From Lachnospiraceae bacterium (GTDB taxonomy: Bacteria > Bacillota > Clostridia > Lachnospirales > Lachnospiraceae): DNA of 64,000 nt. Shown in pieces: positions 1 through 9,013 of this stretch. Where the stretch lies: the NCBI GenBank assembly GCA_017399685.1, contig JAFQBM010000021.1, positions 22,388 to 86,387 of the forward strand. Reading direction: 5' to 3'. Made by a program: the position numbers and the translations under genes. Position 1 is the stretch's first letter. Each line of letters opens with the position of its first letter. The notes under the pieces are model-generated. The model was given only the letters and a program-made list of their open reading frames with translations. It searched no databases and was not told where the DNA came from.

Positions 1-1
1 A

Positions 2-85
2 GATGTTATTGGTACAGAGGCATATAAGGATTTAATGTATCGGAATGCTATGGAATTTTTTGGGATTGAACTTCCTGGGTATTAG
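2..85 (+). CDS. C-terminal end of an amidohydrolase-family protein (partial)
   Basis: An open frame enters from the left edge and stops with TAG after 27 codons. The tail reads ...YRNAMEFFGIELPGY. A Y-x-N-A-x-x-F-F-G-I/L ending is typical of the last helix of TIM-barrel amidohydrolases (Amidohydro_2 family). The catalytic part lies outside the window, so substrate and metal use cannot be judged. Confidence 0.5.
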   Translation, partial: DVIGTEAYKDLMYRNAMEFFGIELPGY

Positions 86-204
86 AAAAATCAGGATAAA
101 GTGTATAAAAGTATCCTATAAAAGTAGGGATATTTAACACGGAATCGAGTACTTTGCTAAAATGGAGACGTAACATGAATCATACAAAATAACAGGGGGA
201 AACA

Positions 205-702
205 ATGAAATTATATATCAAACAAAGAGTGGTGAGTCTGTTGGACTCTTATGATGTATATGCTGATAATTTCAATAAAAAGTATACGGTAAAGGCTCAA
301 ATGGAAGATTTCTTTAAGCTGGGAGCCCATTTACATGTCTATGACTTGTTCGGTCGTGAAGTGGGAGTAATAAGACAAAAAGTATTTCAGCTTATGCCTA
401 CTTATGAAATTGAGGTAGATGGGCAGAAAATTGGAGAAATAAAGAAACAATTTAATCTGTTGAAGAAAAATTTCGATGTAAATTATTTGGGATTGCGGAT
501 AGATGGAGATTTCTTTGGCTGGAATTATTATGTGTTTCAGGATGATAATCTGGTTATGACAATTTCAAAGGAAGTGGTGTCACTGGGAGATACTTATATG
601 ATTGAATTTAACGATTCTGACATAGAAATTTATGGATTGATGCTGGTGTTAGCCATCGATGCAGCATTATTTAGGGGACGAAGAAACAGTATATGGAATT
701 AA
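205..702 (+). CDS. LURP-one-related (LOR/tubby-like) family protein
   Basis: This 165-aa cytosolic protein starts at ATG after the purine-rich site AGGGGGAAA. It has the repeating short beta-strand pattern of the LOR (DUF567, tubby-like) fold: an opening MKLYIKQRVV strand, a G-R-E-V-G-V-I-R-Q-K turn near residues 48-57, and a final hydrophobic helix (residues about 143-157) that in this family runs through the centre of the beta-barrel. No catalytic residues are known for the family and its bacterial role is undefined; membrane or lipid association has been proposed from the tubby fold. It stands alone, 120 bp after the amidohydrolase and 196 bp before the transporter. Confidence 0.75.
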   Translation: MKLYIKQRVVSLLDSYDVYADNFNKKYTVKAQMEDFFKLGAHLHVYDLFGREVGVIRQKVFQLMPTYEIEVDGQKIGEIKKQFNLLKKNFDVNYLGLRIDGDFFGWNYYVFQDDNLVMTISKEVVSLGDTYMIEFNDSDIEIYGLMLVLAIDAALFRGRRNSIWN

Positions 703-898
703 AAGGAACTTACAGATGCCACTTGACAAATGTGAAAAGTTCTTATAGACTAAAAAGGTCTGTGTGGACAGTTACATAATAATATAAGTGAGAAACTTAA
801 AGTTTAAAATTTTAGATTTATTCTAAAACATAACATAAAAATTCTGGTTACCGCATAGGCAGTGAACAGAAACAAATACGAATTAAAGGAGAAAATTT

Positions 899-2272
899 AT
901 GGCAAGAGAGCAATTTAAATCCCGTCTGGGCTTTTTATTTATTGCAGCGGGATGTGCAATTGGACTTGGGAATGTATGGAGATTTCCGTATATTACAGGA
1001 AAGTATGGTGGAGGAGCCTTTGTGCTACTTTATTTTGTTTTTCTGTTATTACTTGGAATTCCGGTGTTGAGCATGGAACTTTCTGTGGGACGTGCCAGTA
1101 AACAAAGTGCCATTAAGTCCTTTGAGGCTTTGGAACCTAAGGGAACGAAATGGCATGTGTTTGGTTATATTGCATTGGCAGGAAATGTGTTGTTGATGAT
1201 GTTTTATACGACTATCTGTGGATGGATGCTTTCTTATGTTGTGAAGATGCTGACAGGAGAACTTAGTAATCTTTCTACAGAAGGAGTAAAAGTTGCTTTT
1301 GACGACATGTCTACGAAACCAGGTCCTATGATTTTCTGGATGTTTGTTTCTATATTAATTGGAACTTTGGTATGTTCTTTGGGACTTCAAAAGGGTGTTG
1401 AGAGAATTACCAAATGGATGATGATTTGTCTGTTCGCCATTATGATTGTGTTAAGCATCAAGGCAGTTACCCTTCCGGGGGCGGCAGAAGGATTGAAGTT
1501 TTATTTAATACCTGATTTTTCTAAAATGGTAGAAAATGGAATCATGGATACGATTTTTGCTGCTATGTCCCAGGCATTCTTTACATTAAGCATCGGTATT
1601 GGTTCTATTGCGATTTTTGGCAGTTATATTGGAAAAGACAGGGCTTTATTAGGTGAAGCCGTCAGTATCGCTTCTTTGGATACTTTTGTAGCTTTGGTGG
1701 CAGGTATGATTATATTCCCTTCCTGTTTTGCATTTGATATTGAGCCGGACAGTGGTCCGAATTTAATTTTTGTTACGTTACCAAATGTATTTAACCAGAT
1801 GGCTGGAGGTAAAATTTGGGGGGCGTTATTCTTTGTATTTATGTCCTGTGCAGCGTTATCTACTGTTATCGGGGTATTTGAAAATATCATTTCCATGTTA
1901 ATGGAAAATTGGAATATATCCAGAAAGAAAGCGGTCCTGATTAACTTTGTTCTGATTTTGGTTCTAAGTCTTCCGGCAGTTTTGGGCTATAATGTGCTTT
2001 CAGGAATCAAGCCATTAGGAAAAGGTACAACGATTCTTGATTTTGAAGACTTCCTTGTAAGTAGCAATATTTTACCACTGGGAAGTCTGGTATATGTATT
2101 ATTCTGTACCAGAAAAAAAGGCTGGGGATTTAAGAAATACTTTGAAGAAGTAAATACAGGAAAAGGATTAAAGATACCGGAGAAAATTCGTTTTTATGTT
2201 ACATGGATTTTACCAATTATCGTATTATTCGTTTTCGTACAAGGATATTTATCCATGTTTGTATTTAAGTAA
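899..2272 (+). CDS. Sodium-dependent transporter, NSS/SNF family
   Basis: This 457-aa integral membrane protein of the neurotransmitter:sodium symporter family probably imports an amino acid using the sodium gradient. The N-terminus carries the family signature G-x-A-I-G-L-G-N-V-W-R-F-P-Y (residues about 18-31), the unwound TM1 that binds Na+ and substrate. About 11 membrane segments follow; bacterial tryptophan/tyrosine transporters such as TnaT and MhsT have 11, matching this length. The start follows AAAGGAG. A hairpin terminator follows the stop, so the gene is probably monocistronic. Substrate cannot be assigned from sequence alone. Confidence 0.9.
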   Translation: MAREQFKSRLGFLFIAAGCAIGLGNVWRFPYITGKYGGGAFVLLYFVFLLLLGIPVLSMELSVGRASKQSAIKSFEALEPKGTKWHVFGYIALAGNVLLMMFYTTICGWMLSYVVKMLTGELSNLSTEGVKVAFDDMSTKPGPMIFWMFVSILIGTLVCSLGLQKGVERITKWMMICLFAIMIVLSIKAVTLPGAAEGLKFYLIPDFSKMVENGIMDTIFAAMSQAFFTLSIGIGSIAIFGSYIGKDRALLGEAVSIASLDTFVALVAGMIIFPSCFAFDIEPDSGPNLIFVTLPNVFNQMAGGKIWGALFFVFMSCAALSTVIGVFENIISMLMENWNISRKKAVLINFVLILVLSLPAVLGYNVLSGIKPLGKGTTILDFEDFLVSSNILPLGSLVYVLFCTRKKGWGFKKYFEEVNTGKGLKIPEKIRFYVTWILPIIVLFVFVQGYLSMFVFK

Positions 2273-2281
2273 TAGAATAAA

Positions 2282-2339
2282 GAGGGGCGACTATATTCGT
2301 AATTTGACGTTTTAAGTTATGAATATGGCTGCCCTTTTG
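2282..2339 (+). terminator. Terminator of the NSS transporter gene
   Basis: GGGGC...GCCC ends close an extended stem that also pairs TATTCGTAA with TTATGAATA, followed by TTTTG. It lies 10 bp after the transporter stop codon. Confidence 0.65.
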
Positions 2340-2453
2340 TTATGCGAAAATTTTTGGTTATAAATAAGCCGTTGTCTGGCTGTTGTTTTTAATATCGGAG
2401 GTGATAACTCGGATTTTGGAACAGTATAAATGGTTACTATCAGCTTTCCTTGG

Positions 2454-2482
2454 TTGACAAAAGCCTTGAATCGTAGTATAAA
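2454..2482 (+). promoter_or_regulatory. Sigma-A promoter of the isc operon
   Basis: TTGACA (2454-2459) and TATAAA (2477-2482) are separated by exactly 17 bp, about 120 bp upstream of iscS. The long AT-rich leader after it could hold an Rrf2/IscR-type operator, but I see no clear match to a known consensus. Confidence 0.65.
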
Positions 2483-2603
2483 TGATGTATATATCCTATT
2501 AAATAAATATGAAAAGTGAGGATTAAGGTTATATTTATGGTGATGCCTGAAATACAGACATGTCCTTTTATGATAAATTTGACAGAAAAGAGGAAGTTTT
2601 AGA

Positions 2604-3791
2604 ATGAATCAGTTAATTTATTTAGACAATGCAGCGACCACAGCCTTGCATCCGGAAGTATTTCAAAGGATGCAGCCATATTTTACAGAGATATATGGAA
2701 ATCCATCCAGTATTTATTCTTTTTCCGGTAAGGCAAAGAAAGCCATTGAAGAAGCTAGATGTGAAGTGGCAGCTTTTTTAGGTGCGAAAGAGAATGAAAT
2801 CTATTTTACCGGAGGTGGCAGCGAATCTGATAACTGGGCCATTAAGGCCACAGCATTTGCATACCGTAACAAGGGGAATCATATTATTACTTCCAAAATA
2901 GAGCATCATGCAGTGTTACACACCTGTGAGTATCTTGAAAAATTAGGATTTGAGGTAAGTTATATTGATGTGGATGAAGATGGTGTCATTAAGCTGGAAG
3001 AATTAAAAGCAGCCATTCGTCCAACTACCATATTAATTTCTGTTATGTTTGCAAACAATGAAATTGGTACGATACAGCCAATCAAAGAAATTGGTGAAAT
3101 TGCAAAGGAACATAAAATTTTGTTCCATACAGATGCAGTGCAGGCTTATGGACATCTTCCCATTGATGTAAATGAGATGAACATCGATATGTTAAGTGCA
3201 AGTGGACATAAAATCAATGGACCTAAGGGTGTTGGAATTATGTATTTAAGAAATGGTGTAAGAATGGGGTCTTTTGTTCATGGTGGAGCTCAGGAACGAA
3301 ACAGAAGGGCAGGTACCCATAATACTCCGGGAATTGTAGGTTTTGGTGCAGCAACAAAACTTGCTAAGGAAACCATGGAGGAAAGAGCAGAATACGAAAA
3401 GAATTTAAGGGATTATCTGATGGAACGGGTGATGAAGGAAATTCCTTATGTAAAACTAAATGGCCATTCAACGTTAAGATTGCCAAATAATGCGAATTTC
3501 AGCTTCCGTTTTATAGAAGGGGAATCTTTATTGATTATGCTGGATCAGAAAGGAATTTGTGCTTCCAGTGGTTCCGCTTGTACTTCCGGTTCCTTGGATC
3601 CTTCTCATGTGTTGCTTTCTATTGGTTTACCACATGAAATTGCACATGGTTCTTTAAGAATTACCTTATCAAAGGAAACCACCAGAGAAGAAATTGATTT
3701 TGTTGTGGAAGAATTGAAAAAAATCATAGAGCGATTAAGAAGTATGTCGCCATTATATGATGACTTTTTGAAAGAACAGTCACAGAAATAG
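2604..3791 (+). CDS. iscS: Cysteine desulfurase, NifS/IscS type
   Basis: This 395-aa PLP enzyme removes sulfur from cysteine to give alanine and an enzyme persulfide, which feeds Fe-S assembly and tRNA thiolation. Visible landmarks are the N-terminal Y-L-D-N-A-A-T-T motif, the PLP lysine in S-A-S-G-H-K-I-N-G-P-K-G (residues about 196-207), and the catalytic cysteine loop C-A-S-S-G-S-A-C-T-S-G-S (residues about 323-334). The loop is of the long, class I type. It is followed by iscU, mnmA and an Rrf2 regulator, so it probably serves both the IscU scaffold and MnmA as sulfur donor. The start follows GAGGAAG. Confidence 0.92.
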   Translation: MNQLIYLDNAATTALHPEVFQRMQPYFTEIYGNPSSIYSFSGKAKKAIEEARCEVAAFLGAKENEIYFTGGGSESDNWAIKATAFAYRNKGNHIITSKIEHHAVLHTCEYLEKLGFEVSYIDVDEDGVIKLEELKAAIRPTTILISVMFANNEIGTIQPIKEIGEIAKEHKILFHTDAVQAYGHLPIDVNEMNIDMLSASGHKINGPKGVGIMYLRNGVRMGSFVHGGAQERNRRAGTHNTPGIVGFGAATKLAKETMEERAEYEKNLRDYLMERVMKEIPYVKLNGHSTLRLPNNANFSFRFIEGESLLIMLDQKGICASSGSACTSGSLDPSHVLLSIGLPHEIAHGSLRITLSKETTREEIDFVVEELKKIIERLRSMSPLYDDFLKEQSQK

Positions 3792-3865
3792 GAATTAGAT
3801 ACGGATAATAAATCAAAAACAAAGGAAGAATCATTGAAAAAGGATAGAAAGAGCAGGTATAAGAT

Positions 3866-4312
3866 ATGTATAGTGAAAAAGTAATGGATCATTTTACCAA
3901 TCCAAGAAATGTAGGAGAAATGGAAGAACCAAGTGGAGTTGGAACCGTTGGAAACGCGAAGTGCGGGGATATCATGAGGATGTATCTTGATATTGATGAG
4001 AATGGTGTCATTCAGGAAGCCAAGTTTAAGACTTTTGGCTGTGGAGCTGCGATTGCTACCAGCAGTATGGCAACAGAATTAGTAACAGGAAAAACTGTTC
4101 AGCAGGCTTTGGAAGTAACCAATAAAGCGGTAATGGAAGCATTGGATGGTCTTCCGCCGGTAAAGGTGCATTGTTCATTGCTTGCGGAAGAAGCAATTCA
4201 TGCAGCTTTGTGGGATTATGCACAAAAAAATCATATTGAAATTCAGGGATTAAAACCTCCGGTGGAGGATATTGAAGAAACCGAAGCATATCATGAAATG
4301 GCTGAGGAGTAA
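3866..4312 (+). CDS. iscU: IscU/NifU-like Fe-S cluster scaffold protein
   Basis: This 148-aa cytosolic scaffold assembles Fe-S clusters with sulfur from the upstream desulfurase. The N-terminal [16 protein letters not shown] motif and the three conserved cysteines (in A-K-C-G-D, T-F-G-C-G-A and V-H-C-S-L) are all present, with the neighbouring Asp of the C-G-D site. The usual L-P-P-V-K-x-H-C segment near residue 106 marks the family. The C-terminal acidic tail (about 30 residues) is the form common in clostridial proteins. It lies 74 bp after iscS and ends 2 bp before mnmA, so translation is probably coupled. Confidence 0.9.
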   Translation: MYSEKVMDHFTNPRNVGEMEEPSGVGTVGNAKCGDIMRMYLDIDENGVIQEAKFKTFGCGAAIATSSMATELVTGKTVQQALEVTNKAVMEALDGLPPVKVHCSLLAEEAIHAALWDYAQKNHIEIQGLKPPVEDIEETEAYHEMAEE

Positions 4313-4314
4313 GT

Positions 4315-5397
4315 ATGGATTATACAATAAAAAATAAGAAAAAAGTAGTAATAGGAATGTCTGGGGGTGTTGACTCTTCTGTAGCAGCCTATTTACTAAA
4401 GGAACAAGGATATGATGTAATCGGTGTCACGATGCAGATTTGGCAGAAGGAAACAGTTGAAAATGATGGTGGATGCTGTGGTTTAAGTGCTGTGGAAGAT
4501 GCGAGACGAGTAGCCGGAATGCTGGATATTCCTTTTTATGTCATGAATTTCAGGGATGTATTTAAAGAGCAGGTCATTGATGATTTTATTAGAGAGTATT
4601 CTTTGGGAAAAACTCCAAATCCATGTATTCGTTGCAATCGTTATGTAAAATGGGAAGCTTTATTAAACCGGAGTCTTGAAATCGGAGCAGATTATATTGC
4701 TACCGGACATTATGCCAGAGTACGCTCGTTGGAGAATGGGCGTTATGCTATTTGTAAGTCAGCTACAGCCAGTAAAGACCAGACCTATGCACTTTATAAT
4801 CTGACCCAGGAGCAGCTGAAACATACATTGATGCCGGTAGGAGAATATGAAAAGGACGAGGTACGAAAGATAGCACAGGATATCGGTCTTTTGGTGGCAT
4901 CAAAACCAGACAGTCAGGAAATCTGTTTTGTTCCTGATAACGATTATGCCGGTTACATTGAAAGAGAAAGTGATATCACATTCAAAACTGGCAATTTTGT
5001 TGACCGGGAAGGTAATGTACTGGGGCAGCATAAGGGAATTCACCGATACACCATTGGTCAAAGGAAGGGGTTAAATCTATCCTTTGGGAAACCGGTGTTT
5101 GTTTGTGAAATCAGACCTGAAACCAATGAAGTGGTGTTAGGAGACAGTCAGGATGTTTTTTCAAAAGAACTTGTCTGTCATAATATCAATCACATGGGAA
5201 TCGCTGATTTTAAGGACTGTGGAGAAATTACAGCAAAGATAAGATATGGACAACATGAAACCCCATGTCATGTGGAATATATGAACCAGGATACATTGAA
5301 ATGTATCTTTCATGAGCAGGTACGGGCGGTTACTCCCGGACAGGCTGTGGTTTTTTATGATGGTGATGTAGTGTTGGGTGGAGGAATCATAGGATGA
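4315..5397 (+). CDS. mnmA: tRNA-specific 2-thiouridylase MnmA
   Basis: This 360-aa enzyme activates U34 of tRNA-Lys, Glu and Gln with ATP and replaces the C2 oxygen with sulfur. The ATP pyrophosphatase loop S-G-G-V-D-S-S is at residues about 15-21. The catalytic cysteine pair is in N-P-C-I-R-C-N-R (residues about 102-109) and in S-Q-E-I-C-F-V (residues about 200-206). The central motif A-T-G-H-Y-A-R is present. The gene begins 2 bp after iscU and overlaps the next gene by 4 bp, placing it in one operon with its likely sulfur donor IscS. Confidence 0.93.
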   Translation: MDYTIKNKKKVVIGMSGGVDSSVAAYLLKEQGYDVIGVTMQIWQKETVENDGGCCGLSAVEDARRVAGMLDIPFYVMNFRDVFKEQVIDDFIREYSLGKTPNPCIRCNRYVKWEALLNRSLEIGADYIATGHYARVRSLENGRYAICKSATASKDQTYALYNLTQEQLKHTLMPVGEYEKDEVRKIAQDIGLLVASKPDSQEICFVPDNDYAGYIERESDITFKTGNFVDREGNVLGQHKGIHRYTIGQRKGLNLSFGKPVFVCEIRPETNEVVLGDSQDVFSKELVCHNINHMGIADFKDCGEITAKIRYGQHETPCHVEYMNQDTLKCIFHEQVRAVTPGQAVVFYDGDVVLGGGIIG

Positions 5398-5828
5398 AAA
5401 TATCGACAAAGGGAAGATATGCCTTACGTCTGATGCTGGATTTGGCACAAAATGATAAGCAGGATCCCATAAGTATTAAGGATATTGCGGCAAGGCAGCA
5501 GATATCAGATAAATATCTGGAACAAATTATTTCAATTTTAAATAAGGCAGGGTACGTGAAAAGTATACGAGGACCTCAGGGAGGATATTTCCTGGCGAAA
5601 GCACCTGCTCACTATACCGTGGGGATGATTTTGAGGCTTACAGAGGGAAGTCTGGCACCGGTTTCCTGTCTGGAGGATAGTGAGAATGGCTGTGAAAGAC
5701 AAACAGACTGCGTTACATGGATTCTTTGGGGAAAAATCAATGAGGCAGTAAACAATGTCGTTGACAGTATTACGTTGGCAGATTTATTGGAATGGCAGTC
5801 TCAAAGAAGACAAACAAATCATGAATAA
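5394..5828 (+). CDS. Rrf2-family transcriptional regulator, IscR-like
   Basis: This 144-aa winged-helix regulator opens with [12 protein letters not shown], the Rrf2 signature, and has the recognition segment I-S-D-K-Y-L-E-Q-I (residues about 37-45). Three cysteines at 92, 100 and 106 lie where IscR and NsrR ligate an Fe-S cluster; CymR-type cysteine regulators lack them. It is therefore likely to sense Fe-S status and control this operon, although CymR-like control of cysteine metabolism remains possible. It overlaps mnmA by 4 bp (ATGA). Being last in the operon is unusual, since iscR usually comes first. Confidence 0.82.
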   Translation: MKISTKGRYALRLMLDLAQNDKQDPISIKDIAARQQISDKYLEQIISILNKAGYVKSIRGPQGGYFLAKAPAHYTVGMILRLTEGSLAPVSCLEDSENGCERQTDCVTWILWGKINEAVNNVVDSITLADLLEWQSQRRQTNHE

Positions 5829-5857
5829 ATCTATTAAAAAAGAATATTAGAGGATGG

Positions 5858-6433
5858 GTGTATAAAGTGGAAGAAAAAGAGAAAAAACAAACAATAGATT
5901 ATAAGGCATTGGAGGAAAATATCTGTGATACCATAAAAGAGTGGCAGATGAAAATTGGTTACCGCAGAGAAAAAATGCAGTTATACTATAAGGATAGTTC
6001 TCTTTGTTCTTTATTAAATATAGACTTGTCTTTGACGGGAGCGGCACTCTTAAATGCACTGGCTGGATTTCCCCAGTATAGTGCAAGTCGTTTAGGAGAG
6101 TGTCGTTTTTCTTACCAGGGCAGTCGATTTTGTATTGAGGTACCGGAACAAGGAACTTTGTTTGTGAAAGAAAATAAACCTGACTCTGCATTTTTAAAAG
6201 AGTTTATTGATATTGTCAGAAAGAAGGGGGTTACACCGGAGGAAATAAAGAGAGTTTTTTCTTCTTACTCTGATGATTTTGTCTTTGAAGATAGAAGGGA
6301 AGACGATTTGGGCTATGTATTTTTCTTTAAAGAAGATACCATTGATAAATATGTGTATTGTATTGAATGGGATGAATTTGGAACTACTTATCACCGTTTT
6401 ACCAAGAAAGACTATGAAAATCTAGTTGCGTAG
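5858..6433 (+). CDS. DUF3877-like protein of unknown function
   Basis: This 191-aa soluble protein has no signal peptide or membrane segment. I recognise it only loosely as the DUF3877-like family of Lachnospiraceae; no catalytic motif is visible. It is rich in aromatic and acidic residues in its second half (VFFFKEDTIDKYVYCIEWDE). The listed start is GTG; a second GTG at 5867 is 12 nt from AGAGGA and may be the true start. It lies 29 bp after the Rrf2 gene in the same direction, so it may be the tail of the isc operon. Confidence 0.6.
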   Translation: MYKVEEKEKKQTIDYKALEENICDTIKEWQMKIGYRREKMQLYYKDSSLCSLLNIDLSLTGAALLNALAGFPQYSASRLGECRFSYQGSRFCIEVPEQGTLFVKENKPDSAFLKEFIDIVRKKGVTPEEIKRVFSSYSDDFVFEDRREDDLGYVFFFKEDTIDKYVYCIEWDEFGTTYHRFTKKDYENLVA

Positions 6434-6460
6434 TGAAAGAAGATATAATATAATAATATT

Positions 6461-6652
6461 ATGATGTTGGGGTCAAAAGGTATTTTGCCCCATGATACTT
6501 ACGAATTGCTACGCACTTTATGCTCTCGCAATTCTAAAAACATTCGAAATCCGCCCTATTCGGGCTACTTTCTCATGTTTTTGCGGGTCTCAAAGTCATA
6601 CTTTTCATGCCAGCATGAAAAGTATGACCTTTTGACCTTGGTATCATATTAT
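6461..6652. repeat. Highly structured intergenic palindromic element
   Basis: Outer arms GGTCAAAAGGT (6471-6481) and ACCTTTTGACC (6627-6637) are perfect complements, extended by ATGAT/ATCAT. Inside lies a perfect 14-bp hairpin, CATACTTTTCATGC (6597-6610) and GCATGAAAAGTATG (6613-6626), with a 2-nt loop. A third stem pairs AAAAACAT (6536-6543) with ATGTTTTT around a small GCCC/GGGC hairpin. A short open frame inside (6461-6658) is probably not a gene. It looks like a dispersed repeat or a non-coding RNA. The rest of the 6434-6836 gap is AT-rich with nothing else recognisable. Confidence 0.6.
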
Positions 6653-6857
6653 GAGTGAAAGTTGCATCGCAACGTATGAATTCGTAGTGTTAGTGAGTGG
6701 TAAAATTTACTTTTGGCACTCATATCAATATATATATGTGGATCAGAAATATGGGCGAAAATGTCGGAACGGTATGGCATTTCACAGGAATGAGAGAACA
6801 TTTCTGGATAGCAGAGATTCACCATAGAATTAAATATTGGAAAAGGAACGGGATGGT

Positions 6858-7880
6858 ATGGTAAAAAAAATCATTGCATTAGAAGAGTTTAAGGCTGGTA
6901 TGATTAGTGATGAGGATATTTATTCCAAGAGCGGAATGAAGCTGATTTTGGCTGATACAGAATTAGATGATAGAATGATACATCTGCTGAAAGTCAGTGG
7001 TGTAGAAAAGATACATGTGAAATATTATGAACAGTTTCCAGAGGATAGGGTTACATTTTTACATATGAGAAGAGATTTTCAAGAGGTATTGGAAAAATTC
7101 TCAATGTTCCATGTTTCCATTGATATTAAAAAATTCTTAAGACGGTGTGATGAACTATTTTTATCAGAGGAAAAGAATTATGTTATTTTTGAATCCTTAA
7201 AGCAGTTAAAAGAGAATTCTTATGTAAATTATATACATTCTATTGGTGTTTCCATACTTAGCTATTTTATGGGTGTATGGTGTAACATGGATCAGTACAA
7301 GATAGATTTATTAGGTGCCTGCGGTTTCGTCCATGATATTGGAAAGTGTGAAATTGCTCCGGAATTGTTGAATAAGGCAGAAGCCATTACATCTACAGAG
7401 CGATCTATGTTACAAAGACATACAGTAATCGGTCGTCGATTTATGTCAAAACTTCATGTGCCTAAGGAAGCGGAAGTAGTAGTGATGGAACATCACGAAA
7501 GAGGAGATGGTTCTGGTTATCCTATGGGATTTACACTTCCTCAAATCAGTGATTTTGCGCGGATTGTGGGAATCGTAGATGTTTATGAGGCGATGGTTTC
7601 TGACCGTCCTTATCGTGGGGAATTTTGCCCCTTTGAGGTAGTGCGGTTTATGGAGTCAGAAGGTGAACATAAATTTGATTCTACCTATTTAAGTATCTTT
7701 TTATCGAAGTTATTAGAAGCATACATTCATGCTAAAGTTCGTTTGAGTGATGGCAGTGAAGGCGAAATTATGGTGGTAAATAAAAGTTATCTATCCAAGC
7801 CGATTGTTAAGATTAATGGCAGAAATGTAGATTTGTCGCTTAAGAAGGATATTGAGGTTGTAAAAATTATATCAGTATAA
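6858..7880 (+). CDS. HD-GYP domain protein (putative cyclic-di-GMP phosphodiesterase)
   Basis: Starting from ATG 6858 the protein has 340 aa. The N-terminal half (to about residue 115) is a DUF3391-like or unassigned region. The HD-GYP core follows: H-S-I-G-V-S near residue 130, the metal pair H-D-I-G-K (residues about 162-166), R-H-T-V-I-G, E-H-H-E-R-x-D-G-S-G-Y-P (residues about 211-222), then D-V-Y-E-A-M-V-S-D-R-P-Y. All metal ligands expected of an active phosphodiesterase are present. It has no membrane segment and no fused receiver. A TTG at 6837 is an alternative start. A 14-bp hairpin follows, so it is probably monocistronic. Confidence 0.88.
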   Translation: MVKKIIALEEFKAGMISDEDIYSKSGMKLILADTELDDRMIHLLKVSGVEKIHVKYYEQFPEDRVTFLHMRRDFQEVLEKFSMFHVSIDIKKFLRRCDELFLSEEKNYVIFESLKQLKENSYVNYIHSIGVSILSYFMGVWCNMDQYKIDLLGACGFVHDIGKCEIAPELLNKAEAITSTERSMLQRHTVIGRRFMSKLHVPKEAEVVVMEHHERGDGSGYPMGFTLPQISDFARIVGIVDVYEAMVSDRPYRGEFCPFEVVRFMESEGEHKFDSTYLSIFLSKLLEAYIHAKVRLSDGSEGEIMVVNKSYLSKPIVKINGRNVDLSLKKDIEVVKIISV

Positions 7881-7971
7881 ATGGTACAGATAAAAGACAG
7901 TAAAAGAAACATGGTGTGGAGACAGAAAAGTTTCCTGTCAGAATGTCTGTATAGAATAAAAGAATAGGGGT

Positions 7972-8005
7972 AGAATAAAGGAGGAAAACAGTCCTCCTTT
8001 ATTCT
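7972..8005 (+). terminator. Strong hairpin between the HD-GYP gene and cysK
   Basis: A perfect 14-bp stem, AGAATAAAGGAGGA and TCCTCCTTTATTCT, encloses a 6-nt loop. The downstream T-run is weak (TTACTAT), but position suggests a terminator. Confidence 0.6.
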
Positions 8006-8077
8006 TTACTATGAAACTTATAGGAAGGAATCTTTGGGAGAGGTGTCTGGGGACACTTGTAAAAGGAGGAAATGCAA

Positions 8078-9010
8078 ATGAAAAAGATAGCAAAAAGTTT
8101 AACGGAGTTAATTGGAAATACTCCGCTACTAGAGCTTACCAATTATGAAGCAAATCATAACTTAGAGGTGAAGATGATTGCCAAGCTGGAATATTTTAAT
8201 CCACTAGGAAGTGCTAAGGACAGAGTTGCTTATGCTATGATTGAGGAAGGGATAAAAAAGGGTGAAATGAATCAGGATACAGTAATCATTGAACCTACCA
8301 GTGGAAATACAGGAATTGGACTGGCATTTGTAGCGGCTGCAAAGGGCTTGCATTTGATTCTTACCATGCCGGATACTATGAGTATGGAGCGAAGAAGAAT
8401 AGTTGCTGCATTGGGAGCGGAGGTAGTTCTGACACCGGGAAAAGAAGGTATGCAGGGAGCAATTAAAAAGGCACAGGAGTTAAAAGAGGAATATGGAAAT
8501 GCTGTGATTCCACAGCAGTTTGAAAATGAAGCGAATCCGGCAGCACATAGGGAAACTACGGCACAGGAAATCTGGAGAGATACAGAAGGTAAGATAGATA
8601 TTTTTGTAGCAACTGCCGGAACAGGAGGAACCATAAGCGGAACAGGGACCGCATTAAAGGAAAAAAATCCTGATATTAAGATTGTAGCAGTGGAACCAGC
8701 GGGTTCTCCGGTACTTTCCGGTGGTAAGGCAGGTTCACACAAGATTCAGGGGATTGGTGCAGGTTTTATTCCCAAGGTCATGGATTTAAGTGTGGTGGAT
8801 GAAATCATCAAGGTAGACGATGAAGCAGCCATGGAAGCTGCAAGAGAGATTGCCAAAACGGATGGAGTGCTTGTGGGAATTTCTTCCGGGGCGGCATTGT
8901 ATGCAGCAACACAACTGGCGAAAAGACCAGAAAATAAAGGGAAACATATCGTCGTATTATTACCGGATAGCGGAGAGCGGTATCTTTCTACAGAATTGTT
9001 TGAGGTGTAA
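8078..9010 (+). CDS. cysK: Cysteine synthase (O-acetylserine sulfhydrylase)
   Basis: This 310-aa PLP enzyme makes cysteine from O-acetylserine and sulfide. It shows L-I-G-N-T-P-L-L at residues about 9-16, the PLP lysine in N-P-L-G-S-A-K-D-R, the substrate loop T-S-G-N-T-G-I-G, and the phosphate-binding G-T-G-G-T-I-S-G-T-G. The start at 8078 is preferred over ATG 8072 because AAGGAGG lies 8 nt before it. The next gene begins 3 bp after its stop, so cysteine synthesis and a thioredoxin-reductase-like enzyme are co-transcribed. Confidence 0.93.
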   Translation: MKKIAKSLTELIGNTPLLELTNYEANHNLEVKMIAKLEYFNPLGSAKDRVAYAMIEEGIKKGEMNQDTVIIEPTSGNTGIGLAFVAAAKGLHLILTMPDTMSMERRRIVAALGAEVVLTPGKEGMQGAIKKAQELKEEYGNAVIPQQFENEANPAAHRETTAQEIWRDTEGKIDIFVATAGTGGTISGTGTALKEKNPDIKIVAVEPAGSPVLSGGKAGSHKIQGIGAGFIPKVMDLSVVDEIIKVDDEAAMEAAREIAKTDGVLVGISSGAALYAATQLAKRPENKGKHIVVLLPDSGERYLSTELFEV

Positions 9011-9013
9011 TCT

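Noticed and set aside
6461..6658. 65-aa plus-strand frame
   Set aside because: It coincides with the nested palindromes, lacks a ribosome binding site, and the folding explains the sequence.
8272..8742. 156-aa minus-strand open frame
   Set aside because: It lies entirely inside cysK on the opposite strand and has no ribosome binding site; it is a shadow of cysK codons.
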